Assembly: GCA_002692605.1 (NCBI GenBank)
Contig: NZLE01000140.1
Coordinates: forward strand, 1 to 9,499
Reading direction: 5' to 3'
Source: Opitutia bacterium
GTDB taxonomy: Bacteria > Verrucomicrobiota > Verrucomicrobiia > Opitutales > Seribacteraceae
DNA: 9,499 nt
Shown here: positions 1 to 6,400 of the stretch, piece by piece
Layout of the letters: every line of letters begins with the position of its first letter
Numbering within the stretch: the first letter of the stretch is position 1
The notes under the pieces: generated by a model
Database searches by the model: none
Told to the model about the DNA's origin: nothing
What the model saw: only the letters and a program-made list of their open reading frames with translations
Program-made: the position numbers and the translations under genes

Positions 1-278
1 CCTCTCATTGTTATTATGTCGCCGTATGATTGGATCGAATTGTTGTTAATATGCAAGTTAGGCGATAATCCTGAAAGGTCGACTAGGTTATCAATTTGGC
101 GATCATTAACTTGATCTTTGGTTAAAATAGATGAGCGAGAAAGATCAAGCTCGGGAATACTTGATCCGATAACGGCGATTTCGTCGAGAGTCTCGGTGGC
201 TGATCCGGCGTTATCGTCTTGCCCGGAGAGGGGAATCGAGCAAGCGCAAAGAAAAGAGAGGAAGGCTTTGGGTTTCAT
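1..278 (-). CDS. TonB-dependent receptor, N-terminal part (cut by window edge)
   Basis: The first 92 codons of an outer-membrane receptor start at an ATG at 278 and run off the left edge. Residues 1-20 form a signal peptide (MKPK, then a hydrophobic stretch, ending near SGQ). Residues 29-38, ETLDEIAVIG, look like a TonB box, and residues 52-92 look like the start of a plug domain (DNLVDLSGLSPNL, then SYGDIITMRG when the next codon is read as G). Receptors of this class bring iron complexes, vitamins or oligosaccharides across the outer membrane with energy from TonB-ExbBD. The barrel is outside the window, so the substrate cannot be read. The gene follows the flavoenzyme by 84 bases with only a weak hairpin between (6-base arms around 328-362), so it may be the last gene of the fucose operon, suggesting a sugar or fuco-oligosaccharide substrate (inference). 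No Shine-Dalgarno sequence precedes the start. Confidence 0.82.
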   Translation of the reverse strand, partial: MKPKAFLSFLCACSIPLSGQDDNAGSATETLDEIAVIGSSIPELDLSRSSILTKDQVNDRQIDNLVDLSGLSPNLHINNNSIQSYGDIITMR

Positions 279-362
279 AAAGGGTAAAAGCAATGGATGG
301 AGGTGGGTTCTATGGCAACCGTAAAGCGGGAAGGAAGAGAGAAAACGTTAAAGGAGGAAACG

Positions 363-1559
363 CTAAAGCTTGGGCTCAAGTTTGCTTGCGATGACATCCC
401 CAACGTTGAGTGAGGCGGTGGCGGCAGGCGAGGGCGCATTGAGAACGTTGATGATACGCGGGTTCTCTTCGATGATGAAGTCATCCGCCAGCAGTCCTTC
501 GGGGGTAACCGCCTGAGCCCGGATTCCCGCGGGGGCTCTTTCGAGATGATCGGATTCGATTTCCGGAACCAACCGCTGAAGAGCCCGAACGAAAGCATTT
601 TTGTTGTAGGACCGCCACATTTCCCCCCATCCCATCTTCCAGTGTTTCATGGCCATTTTCTGAAAACCCGGATAAAGGATCGATTCCAGCAAATCCCTGA
701 GATTGAGATCGAACTTCTCATAGGCTTCCCTTCCCCAAGCCAACACCGCGTTCGGACCACATTCCACGGATCCGTTGATCATTCGAGTGAAATGTACGCC
801 AAGAAAGGGAAACTTTGGATCCGGCACTGGGTAAATCAGGTGCTTGCACAGATGCTTTGCGGATTCCTTGAGCTCGAAATATTCTCCTTTGAAGGGAACG
901 ATTTTAGCCGGTGGTTTCCCACCGCTCATTTGGGTGATGCGGTCGGAGTGCAAGCCTCCGCAATTCACCGCAAGAGCGCATTCGATCTCTCCTTGGTTTG
1001 TTTCAACCACCAGACCATCGGAGTTTTGGCTGAGCCCGATCACCCGATGCTCAAGTAACACGCGGTTCTCTTCTTTTTCCGAAACCAATTCACCTAACCT
1101 GAGGCAAACTTGATGGTAGTTTACGATTCCCGCTTCCGGAACCCGAATGGCTTGCAGTCCCGCAACGTGCGGTTCGATTTCCAGCATTTCTTCACGCGAG
1201 ATCATCTTGCAATTCACGCCGTTCTCCCGACCCCTCCTGAAGATATTTTCCAACCTTGGGATTTCCTCGTTATGGAGGGCGACGATGATCTTTCCGCATA
1301 ACTCATGCTCAATGCCCTGTTCCCTACAGAAGGTTTCCATAGCCTTTTTTCCCTGTCGGCAATTGACTGCTTTGAGGGAGCCCGGTTTGTAGTAAATGCC
1401 GGAATGCAGGACACCGGAATTGTGCCCGGTTTGGTGTTTTGCCAAGCGTTCCTCCTTCTCAAGCACGGCAATTCGGAGCTGAGGACGTTTGCGGCTGAGA
1501 CGGTAGGCGGTCGCCAAGCCCACGATTCCGCCACCAACTATGCACACGTCGTACTTCAA
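363..1559 (-). CDS. lhgO: L-2-hydroxyglutarate oxidase family FAD enzyme (LhgO-like)
   Basis: This is a 398-residue flavoprotein of the DAO/LhgO family, whose members oxidise L-2-hydroxyglutarate to 2-oxoglutarate and pass electrons to the membrane quinone pool or oxygen. An FAD-binding GGGIVGLATA lies at residues 9-18, the family signature HQTGHNSGVLHSGIYY at 42-57, a block FLGVHFTRMINGSVECGPNA in the middle, and NAPSPAATASL at 374-384; all are typical of LhgO. The start is taken as TTG at 1559, giving the usual family N-terminus (KYDVCIVGGG) with AGAGG just upstream. An ATG at 1688 would add 43 low-quality residues lying over the preceding gene in another frame. It is the fifth gene of the operon, 7 bases after the L-fucose dehydrogenase-like gene. 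Its place after a pathway that makes L-lactate suggests it may oxidise L-lactate or another L-2-hydroxyacid (inference). Family assignment is firm; substrate is open. Confidence 0.9.
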   Translation of the reverse strand: MKYDVCIVGGGIVGLATAYRLSRKRPQLRIAVLEKEERLAKHQTGHNSGVLHSGIYYKPGSLKAVNCRQGKKAMETFCREQGIEHELCGKIIVALHNEEIPRLENIFRRGRENGVNCKMISREEMLEIEPHVAGLQAIRVPEAGIVNYHQVCLRLGELVSEKEENRVLLEHRVIGLSQNSDGLVVETNQGEIECALAVNCGGLHSDRITQMSGGKPPAKIVPFKGEYFELKESAKHLCKHLIYPVPDPKFPFLGVHFTRMINGSVECGPNAVLAWGREAYEKFDLNLRDLLESILYPGFQKMAMKHWKMGWGEMWRSYNKNAFVRALQRLVPEIESDHLERAPAGIRAQAVTPEGLLADDFIIEENPRIINVLNAPSPAATASLNVGDVIASKLEPKL

Positions 1560-1563
1560 GCTA

Positions 1564-1568
1564 CCTCT
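1564..1568 (-). promoter_or_regulatory. Ribosome binding site deciding the TTG start of the LhgO-like gene
   Basis: AGAGG on the minus strand ends 4 bases before the TTG at 1559 and shares bases with the TAG stop codon of the upstream gene (1567-1569). This supports the TTG start and suggests that translation of the two genes is coupled. Confidence 0.6.
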
Positions 1569-2361
1569 AGTCGATCCTGATCTTTCCGTAGGAGCGGTCG
1601 AGATGGAGGTATCCTCCGTCCGGGTGAAAGATCTGTCCGGTGGTGTGACTGGAACGGGATGAGGCAAGGAAGACGACTGCATCGGCAATTTCCTGGTCCG
1701 TGGTCATACGTTTGGCCAACGGAACGTTTTCCTCGATGGAGGCAAGGGTCGCATCGGGATCGGACAAGGAATCCAACCAACGGCGATACATGGGAGTCAT
1801 GACTTCGGCGGGAATCACCGCGTTGACCCGTACCCCTCGGTCCGCCAAGTCAAGGGCCCATTCCCGGGTGAGTCCGTTCATGGCGCCTTTGGCCGCGGCG
1901 TAACCGGAGGTTCCGCCCTGACCGGTCTCGGCAACCTTGGATCCGACGTTGATGACGACTCCCCGGTTTTTGACCAATTCATCCAAGGCGAAGTGAGTCA
2001 GGGAAAAGACGTGCAGAAGATTTTTCCGGAGAGATTCGAAAAAGGCGGAGGGCGAAGCGTCCAAGCCCACCCCGTCGTTGGTTCCGGCATTATGGATCAG
2101 GCAGTCGATTTTCCCCGCTCGCTCGATGGTGTCTTCAACCGCCTTGCGGCACGCATCTTGATCCGTAAGTTCGGTGGGTATGCAAAAGACCTTTTCCGGC
2201 GTCGTTCCCATCTCCTCCATGAGCCTTTGGGCATCTTTCGGATTGCGGTCGGCGATGGAAACGATTGCCCCTTCTTCCGAAAAGGAACGAACGATGGCGG
2301 CTCCGATGCCTTTGGCTCCGCCGGTGACGAGGGCGACCTTCCCCTGCAGACCAAGATTCAT
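1567..2361 (-). CDS. Short-chain dehydrogenase, probable L-fucose dehydrogenase
   Basis: A 264-residue classical SDR that likely oxidises L-fucose (and similar sugars such as D-arabinose) to the lactone with NAD(P)+ in the cytoplasm. The dinucleotide-binding TGGAKGIG is at residues 13-20, NAG at 91-93, and the catalytic set is N114, S141, Y154 and K158 (YAAAK). Segments NAGTNDGVGL (91-100), GQGGTSGYAAAKGA (147-160), NAVIPAEVMTP (180-190), SSHTTGQ (237-243) and DGGYLHLDR (248-256) match, from memory, the SDR group annotated as L-fucose dehydrogenase in proteobacteria. The start overlaps the stop of the preceding hydrolase gene by 4 bases (ATGA), a sign of translational coupling, and a good ribosome site lies upstream. 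With the neighbouring dehydratase, second SDR and hydrolase it would supply the first step of non-phosphorylative fucose breakdown. Substrate remains an inference from similarity and context. Confidence 0.88.
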   Translation of the reverse strand: MNLGLQGKVALVTGGAKGIGAAIVRSFSEEGAIVSIADRNPKDAQRLMEEMGTTPEKVFCIPTELTDQDACRKAVEDTIERAGKIDCLIHNAGTNDGVGLDASPSAFFESLRKNLLHVFSLTHFALDELVKNRGVVINVGSKVAETGQGGTSGYAAAKGAMNGLTREWALDLADRGVRVNAVIPAEVMTPMYRRWLDSLSDPDATLASIEENVPLAKRMTTDQEIADAVVFLASSRSSHTTGQIFHPDGGYLHLDRSYGKIRID

Positions 2362-3209
2362 CCGGAAACCACCTTTTGGGTCGAGGATCCAAGTTGATCG
2401 ATACCCAATTCGACCTGATCCCCTTCCTTAAGGTAAACCGGGGGGTCCATTCCGAGTCCGACGCCCGGGGGAGTGCCCGTGGAAATGACGTCACCTGGCA
2501 GAAGGGTCATGAATTGACTGACGTAGCTGAGCAGAAAGGGAATCTTGTAATGCAAGTTTGAAGTGTTGCTTTCCTGCATGGTCTCGCCATTGACCTTGAG
2601 CCACATCTTCAAGTCATTGACGTCCGAAATTTCTTCTGGGGTAGCCAGGAAGGGACCGAAGGGAGCGAAGGTGTCACAGCTTTTCCCTTTGACCCATTGC
2701 CCGCTTCTCTCCAGTTGAAAGGCCCGTTCACTGTAATCGTTGTGCAGGGCATAGCCGGCGAGATGATCCAGAGCATCAGTCTCTTCAACGTAACTCGCTC
2801 GTTTGCCCACGACGAAGGCCAGTTCGACCTCCCAGTCGGTCTTGTCTCCACCTCGGGGAAGGACCAAATCATCGTTGGGTCCGCAAAACGCAGAACTTGC
2901 CTTGAAGAAAAGCACCGGTTCCTCGGGTATTTCCATACCCGATTCCGCCGCATGATCATCAAAGTTCAAACCGATGCAGACGATTTTACTGGGTCTTGCG
3001 ATCGGAGAGCCGAATCGTTCCCCTTTGGGGAATTCGGGCAGTTCCTCGCCATGCTCCGATAACCAGGCGCCGAGACGCTCGAGGCCATCCGTTTCGAAGA
3101 AGACTTCATCGTAATCCTCTCCGAAGGAGGAGGCGTCCAATTCTCGTCCTTCCGGCGTTAAGATTCCGGGAGATTCCTCCTGCGGCGGTCCTTTGCGAAT
3201 CAATTTCAT
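2358..3209 (-). CDS. Fumarylacetoacetate hydrolase family enzyme, probable 2,4-diketo-3-deoxy-L-fuconate hydrolase
   Basis: A 283-residue FAH-superfamily protein. Such enzymes use a divalent metal to cleave C-C bonds of diketo acids. The metal ligands are visible as E127 and E129 (DWEVELAFVVGK) and D158 (HNDYSERAFQ); a catalytic-type histidine is H86 in GLNFDDHAAESG, and the family loop GTPPGVG is at 245-251. Residues 1-70 form the smaller N-terminal domain. Members this close are often labelled ureidoglycolate lyase, but the operon (two SDRs and a sugar-acid dehydratase) fits the last step of the oxidative L-fucose pathway: 2,4-diketo-3-deoxy-L-fuconate + water to pyruvate + L-lactate. The gene starts 6 bases after the preceding SDR and overlaps the next by 4. 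No clear ribosome site is seen before its ATG. Family is certain, substrate is inferred from context. Confidence 0.87.
   Translation of the reverse strand: MKLIRKGPPQEESPGILTPEGRELDASSFGEDYDEVFFETDGLERLGAWLSEHGEELPEFPKGERFGSPIARPSKIVCIGLNFDDHAAESGMEIPEEPVLFFKASSAFCGPNDDLVLPRGGDKTDWEVELAFVVGKRASYVEETDALDHLAGYALHNDYSERAFQLERSGQWVKGKSCDTFAPFGPFLATPEEISDVNDLKMWLKVNGETMQESNTSNLHYKIPFLLSYVSQFMTLLPGDVISTGTPPGVGLGMDPPVYLKEGDQVELGIDQLGSSTQKVVSG
2369..2375 (-). promoter_or_regulatory. Ribosome binding site of the L-fucose dehydrogenase-like gene
   Basis: AAGGTGG on the minus strand lies 7 bases before the ATG at 2361, inside the end of the hydrolase gene. It is one base from the AGGAGG consensus in its core and supports the overlapping ATGA start. 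Confidence 0.55.
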
Positions 3210-3215
3210 AGTGGT

Positions 3216-3995
3216 TTATCTTAAGCTCATGACTCCTCCGTCGACGTCATAGGCTCCTCCGGTGATGAAGCTGGCCTCGTCGGAACATAGAAAGGCGGCC
3301 AAGTTGGCGATTTCATCTGGGTCGCCCATGCGACCGATCGGTTGGTATTTGGACAGTTCCTCGAATTTCTCATTGCGCTCCGCATCGTCCGGATAAAATT
3401 TCTTGAGAAATCCATCGACAAAGGGTGTGCGGACCCGTCCCGGACATACGCAATTGCAGCGAATTCCCTGATCCACGAAATCCCTTGCGACACTCAGTGT
3501 CATGGCAAGGACCGCGCCCTTGCTGGCGGAGTAGGCAAAGCGGTCGGCAATACCCAGGCGCGAGGCGATCGAAGCAAGATTCAGCACCACGCCCTTGCCA
3601 GCTTTCGCCATGTGGGGGAGCACTTCCCTAAGGCAGAGAAAAGTTCCCCGTGCATTGATTTGCATGACTTGGTCAAAGTCTTCCTCACTGGTGTTGGTTG
3701 CGTTTCCAACGTGAGCGATACCCGCGTTATTGACCAGAACGTCGGGAGTGCCCAAAGAGTCAAGAGTCATGCGGTTCGCGTTGGCCACGCTTTGGGCATC
3801 TCCGATGTCGCAATTCACCGCCAAGCCATCTCCTCCTTGTTCCCGGATCGTCCGGGTGATTTCGTCGGCGGATTCCAGGTCGCGTTCCCAAATCGCCACC
3901 TTCGCCCCTTCGGATGCGAAGCGAAGGGAAATTGCCCGGCCTATGCCTTTTCCTCCTCCGGTTACGATGGCTGTTTTTTCGGATAATCTTTTCAT
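3216..3995 (-). CDS. Short-chain dehydrogenase, probable 2-keto-3-deoxy-L-fuconate dehydrogenase
   Basis: A 259-residue classical SDR with TGGGKGIG at residues 12-19, NNAG at 89-92, N114, and the catalytic S142, Y155 and K159 (YSASK). The C-terminal half, with CNCVCPGRVRTPFVDGFL (180-197) and DGG (252-254), is of the type found with FAH-family hydrolases in sugar-acid operons. Flanked by the dehydratase (15 bases upstream) and the hydrolase (6 bases downstream), it most likely oxidises C4 of 2-keto-3-deoxy-L-fuconate to the 2,4-diketo acid with NAD+, in the cytoplasm. The ATG at 3995 gives the normal SDR N-terminus; no Shine-Dalgarno sequence precedes it. It differs widely from the other SDR of the operon, so the two are not a recent duplication. 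An alternative is a dehydrogenase for a related deoxy sugar acid such as one from L-rhamnose. Confidence 0.85.
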   Translation of the reverse strand: MKRLSEKTAIVTGGGKGIGRAISLRFASEGAKVAIWERDLESADEITRTIREQGGDGLAVNCDIGDAQSVANANRMTLDSLGTPDVLVNNAGIAHVGNATNTSEEDFDQVMQINARGTFLCLREVLPHMAKAGKGVVLNLASIASRLGIADRFAYSASKGAVLAMTLSVARDFVDQGIRCNCVCPGRVRTPFVDGFLKKFYPDDAERNEKFEELSKYQPIGRMGDPDEIANLAAFLCSDEASFITGGAYDVDGGVMSLR

Positions 3996-4010
3996 GGGAG
4001 AAGAGTGATC

Positions 4011-5660
4011 TTACAGGGACATTCCGCGTTTCCAAGGCAAGAAATCATCCCTTCCCTGAATCTGTGACTTGGTTTTGCGAATGCCGGAGGCGTGCTCGAT
4101 CACTTGATTCAGCAGAGCGTCTCCGCTCGATTCCACGCTTTCCTTGCCGTCAATGATAGGACCCGTGTCAAAGTCAACGTATTCCGAAAAGGCCTCCGCG
4201 GTCTTCGAGTTACTGGAAATTTTCACGACCGGGGCAATGGGGTTGCCCGTGGGCGTGCCCAGGCCCGTGGAGAAAAGGATCATGTTCGCTCCGGCTCCCG
4301 CCATGGCGGTGGTCGATTCGACGTCATTTCCTGCGGTGCAGAGTAAGGACAATCCGGGTTTCGTGACCCACCCCGGGTAATCGAGCGCGTCCACGATGGG
4401 GGAGGTGCCTCCCTTGCGGGCGGCTCCGGCTGATTTGATCGCGTCGGTGACCAAGCCGTCCTTCACGTTTCCCGGAGATGGATTCATGTGGAACCCCGAG
4501 CCCGCTTCCTTCACGCGCTCTTCGTAATTCCTCATGATTTCGATAAAACGATCACCCGTCTCACGGTTCATGCACCGATTGACGATTTCCTGTTCAACCC
4601 CGCAGAGTTCGGGGAATTCGGACAAGATGACCTTACCGCCAAGAGCCACGGTGAGATCTGCGACTCGTCCGATCGCGGGGTTTGCGGAAATTCCGGAAAA
4701 GCCATCGGACGCTCCGCATTCCATGCCCAGGCTCAACTTCGATAAAGGGGTGGCGGTGCGACGGAGCCGATTGGCCTGGGCAAGACCGGCAAAGGTTTGA
4801 CGAATGGCCTGCTCCATCATTTCCCTTTCGGAAGCATATTTCTGCTGCTCGAAGACCAAGAGAGGCTTCTTGAAATTGGGAGATCTTTGGGAAATTTCCC
4901 TTTCGAGGATGGAGACCTGAGCGTGTTGACAACCCAGACTGAGAACGGTGATTCCCGCTACGTTCGGATTACAGGCATAACCGGCCAAAAGCCCGCACAG
5001 TTCATTGGAAATGCCTCGCGTCTCACCACAACCCAATCCATGGGTCAGAAACTTGACTCCATCCAGATTGGGGAAAACCGGAGATTGGGAATCCATCGGT
5101 TGCTCGTCCAGGGTAACCGCTTCCGGGTTTTCATTCTGAGCGTAGGACTCCGCGAGTTCCTCGGCGAAGCGTTCGTACTGGCTGCGTTTGGCCAAACCCA
5201 AGGCTTGCACCATGGAGTTTCTCATGATCTCTACATTACCGTTTTCACAAAAGACCATGGGGATGACCAGCCAGTAATTGGCGGTTCCGAACGAACCGTC
5301 TCCTCGGTCGAAACCCATGAAGGTCTGTCCCTGCCATGAATTCACGCAGGGTCCGTTCCATTGAATGGGAGAGTGAGAGGAAGAATACTCGGCGGACCGA
5401 TGCGCCAGATTCCGGGTGTTTACGAGTTCTCCTTTGGTGATGGCCCGAGTGGTCTCACCAACCAGTACTCCGTACATATATACCGAATCTCCGATCTTAA
5501 GGTCGGTTGCGGCAAATTTGTGCTTCGCTCCGACTCTTTCGCGAATCCGGAAGATTTCCCCTTCGCATTCAACGGTTTCGCCCTGTTCGAGATCTTGCAA
5601 AGCAACCACGAGGTTGTCGGTGCAGGAAATCTTGCAAGTTTTGTTTTTCGGTCCGTCCAT
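4011..5660 (-). CDS. UxaA-family sugar-acid dehydratase (probable L-fuconate dehydratase)
   Basis: A 549-residue member of the altronate/galactarate dehydratase family, in which a metal (usually iron) drives loss of water from an aldonate to give a 2-keto-3-deoxy acid. Residues 1-90 form a SAF-type N-terminal domain (VVALQDLEQGETV, GAKHKFA), followed by GFDRGDGSFGTANYW at 116-130, CGE at 211-213, GCQH at 243-246, SLGMECGASDG at 310-320, KSAGAARKGG at 409-418 and FSTGLGTPTGNPIAP at 463-477. Both domains are fused in one chain, as in UxaA. It is the first gene of the operon. UxaA homologues also serve in the L-fucose locus of Campylobacter jejuni, so the expected reaction is L-fuconate to 2-keto-3-deoxy-L-fuconate (inference). 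The ATG at 5660 fits the family N-terminus; a GTG at 5675 would add five residues. Neither has a ribosome binding site. Altronate or galactarate as substrate is the main alternative. Confidence 0.88.
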   Translation of the reverse strand: MDGPKNKTCKISCTDNLVVALQDLEQGETVECEGEIFRIRERVGAKHKFAATDLKIGDSVYMYGVLVGETTRAITKGELVNTRNLAHRSAEYSSSHSPIQWNGPCVNSWQGQTFMGFDRGDGSFGTANYWLVIPMVFCENGNVEIMRNSMVQALGLAKRSQYERFAEELAESYAQNENPEAVTLDEQPMDSQSPVFPNLDGVKFLTHGLGCGETRGISNELCGLLAGYACNPNVAGITVLSLGCQHAQVSILEREISQRSPNFKKPLLVFEQQKYASEREMMEQAIRQTFAGLAQANRLRRTATPLSKLSLGMECGASDGFSGISANPAIGRVADLTVALGGKVILSEFPELCGVEQEIVNRCMNRETGDRFIEIMRNYEERVKEAGSGFHMNPSPGNVKDGLVTDAIKSAGAARKGGTSPIVDALDYPGWVTKPGLSLLCTAGNDVESTTAMAGAGANMILFSTGLGTPTGNPIAPVVKISSNSKTAEAFSEYVDFDTGPIIDGKESVESSGDALLNQVIEHASGIRKTKSQIQGRDDFLPWKRGMSL

Positions 5661-5698
5661 AAGAGGAAAAAACACTAAAACGCATCAAGAAGGAGGAC

Positions 5699-5719
5699 AA
5701 CGCGAAAGGGGGGGGCGTT
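5699..5719 (-). repeat. Run of eight C (minus strand) between short inverted arms in the operon leader
   Basis: AACGC and GCGTT arms (5699-5703 and 5715-5719) enclose a loop containing most of an eight-base G run (5708-5715), read as C8 in the operon transcript. It lies about 40-60 bases before the dehydratase start. It may form a small hairpin in the leader RNA; the run length could also vary by slippage. No function is shown. Confidence 0.35.
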
Positions 5720-5765
5720 CCTCTTTTTGTTCTTTCGTCAAAAAACCTTTTACCGGCCGATTGGC

Positions 5766-5794
5766 AATTTTCGTTATTCACGAAATTTACGAAA
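5766..5794. promoter_or_regulatory. Palindromic operator-like site with a third half-site
   Basis: The arms AATTTTCGT (5766-5774) and ACGAAATTT (5780-5788) are inverted repeats matching at 8 of 9 positions around a 5-base spacer, and a further ACGAAA half-site sits at 5789-5794. It lies about 110 bases upstream of the dehydratase start, where a regulator of the fucose operon would bind. The regulator itself is not in the window, and no convincing -35/-10 pair could be placed around it. Confidence 0.45.
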
Positions 5795-5833
5795 AAAACT
5801 ACGCATACCCAACGCCTCCTGCGCTTATGGTGT

Positions 5834-5858
5834 GGATCAGCCTAATCAGGCGTGATCC
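5834..5858. repeat. Strong bulged hairpin between the thioredoxin-like gene and the fucose operon
   Basis: GGATCAGCCT (5834-5843) pairs with AGGC (5848-5851) and TGATCC (5853-5858), giving a 10-base-pair stem with a 4-base AATC loop and one bulged G (5852). An outer pair, CCTCCT (5815-5820) with AGGAGG (5859-5864), could extend it across a one-sided loop. It begins about 30 bases after the stop of the thioredoxin-like gene, so it may end or protect that transcript, but the nearest T run in that direction (from 5797) is some 37 bases away, so it is not a classic intrinsic terminator. It could also be a second regulator site for the operon. Confidence 0.5.
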
Positions 5859-5887
5859 AGGAGGGCTTTGTGGTTATCGGGAAAGGA

Positions 5888-6400
5888 CTAGGATGACTTC
5901 TCCCATTTCTTCAGGGCGCCCTTGGGGTTTGAACTGACGTCCCCTCTTCCGTTTTTGGTAATGGTCGTTCCGTCTTTCGAAACTATGATCAATGCGGGTA
6001 TGCCTCGAACTTCAAACTTCTTGGCCAAGGCGTTGGCGTGCTCGGAGCGATGGGGAAGGGTGTACCATTTCATTTTGGTTTCCTTCATATAGTTGAGTTG
6101 CGCCTTGGAGTCGCGGTCCGAACTGATGAAGACAACCTCAAAGTCCTTCTTGTTGGAGTCACGAAACTTTACCAGATTGGGAGTGAAGGTACGGCAGGGT
6201 GGGCACCAGTGAGCGGAAAAGTAAAGACCCACGGTCTTTCCCTCCAGAACTTTTTTGTCCACTTCCTTGCCCTTCGAATCGAGAAGAGGTCCTGCAATCA
6301 AGTCACTGAGGGGAGAGGAAGCTTCGGACGAATGGGCTTGGGAGCAGGCTATTGCAAGGATTGCCAGGAGTGCGGAAAAGGAAGCGAAGGAAGATTTCAT
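5888..6400 (-). CDS. Exported thioredoxin-like protein (tryparedoxin/nucleoredoxin type) with WCPPC
   Basis: A 170-residue protein with an N-terminal signal sequence (MKSS followed by FASFSALLAILAIAC, then SSEASS) and a thioredoxin fold. The redox motif WCPPC is at residues 65-69 in FSAHWCPPCRTFTP, with the cis-proline P135 in VRGIPALIIV. FSAHWCPPC with FISSDRD is the pattern of TryX/nucleoredoxin-like domains common in Planctomycetota and Verrucomicrobiota. It likely reduces or exchanges disulfides in the periplasm. The cysteine after LAIA could be a lipid-attachment site, but the -3 residue is Ala, so this is uncertain. The start is taken at ATG 6400 because it gives a compact signal peptide; an in-frame upstream start at 6442 adds 14 residues including two prolines. 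It is transcribed alone, divergently from the TIM-barrel gene, and has no evident link to fucose breakdown. Confidence 0.85.
   Translation of the reverse strand: MKSSFASFSALLAILAIACSQAHSSEASSPLSDLIAGPLLDSKGKEVDKKVLEGKTVGLYFSAHWCPPCRTFTPNLVKFRDSNKKDFEVVFISSDRDSKAQLNYMKETKMKWYTLPHRSEHANALAKKFEVRGIPALIIVSKDGTTITKNGRGDVSSNPKGALKKWEKSS

Noticed and set aside
118..324. Plus-strand open frame of 68 codons at the left end
   Set aside because: It lies antisense over the receptor start, which has a signal peptide and plug motif on the minus strand.
546..1058. Plus-strand open frame of 170 codons
   Set aside because: Antisense of the LhgO-like gene with no recognisable domain.
1560..1688. N-terminal extension of the LhgO-like gene from ATG 1688
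   Set aside because: It overlaps the end of the L-fucose-dehydrogenase-like gene in another frame, is Pro/Ser/Thr-rich and unlike family N-termini. The TTG at 1559 has a ribosome site and gives the normal FAD-binding start.
2358..3209. Ureidoglycolate lyase as function of the FAH-family gene
   Set aside because: A common label for close homologues, but no purine or allantoin genes are nearby and the neighbours fit diketo-deoxy-fuconate hydrolysis.
3342..3986. Plus-strand open frame of 214 codons
   Set aside because: Antisense shadow of the SDR at 3216-3995, whose catalytic residues are intact.
4797..5339. Plus-strand open frame of 180 codons
   Set aside because: Antisense shadow of the UxaA-family gene; no domain seen.
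5736..5741. TTGACG on the minus strand as -35 box of the fucose operon
   Set aside because: No -10-like hexamer follows; the next bases run into GAGGAACGCC and the C8 tract.
5416..5937. Plus-strand open frame of 173 codons crossing the intergenic region
   Set aside because: Low-complexity product over the dehydratase start, the operator region and the end of the thioredoxin-like gene; no domain or ribosome site.
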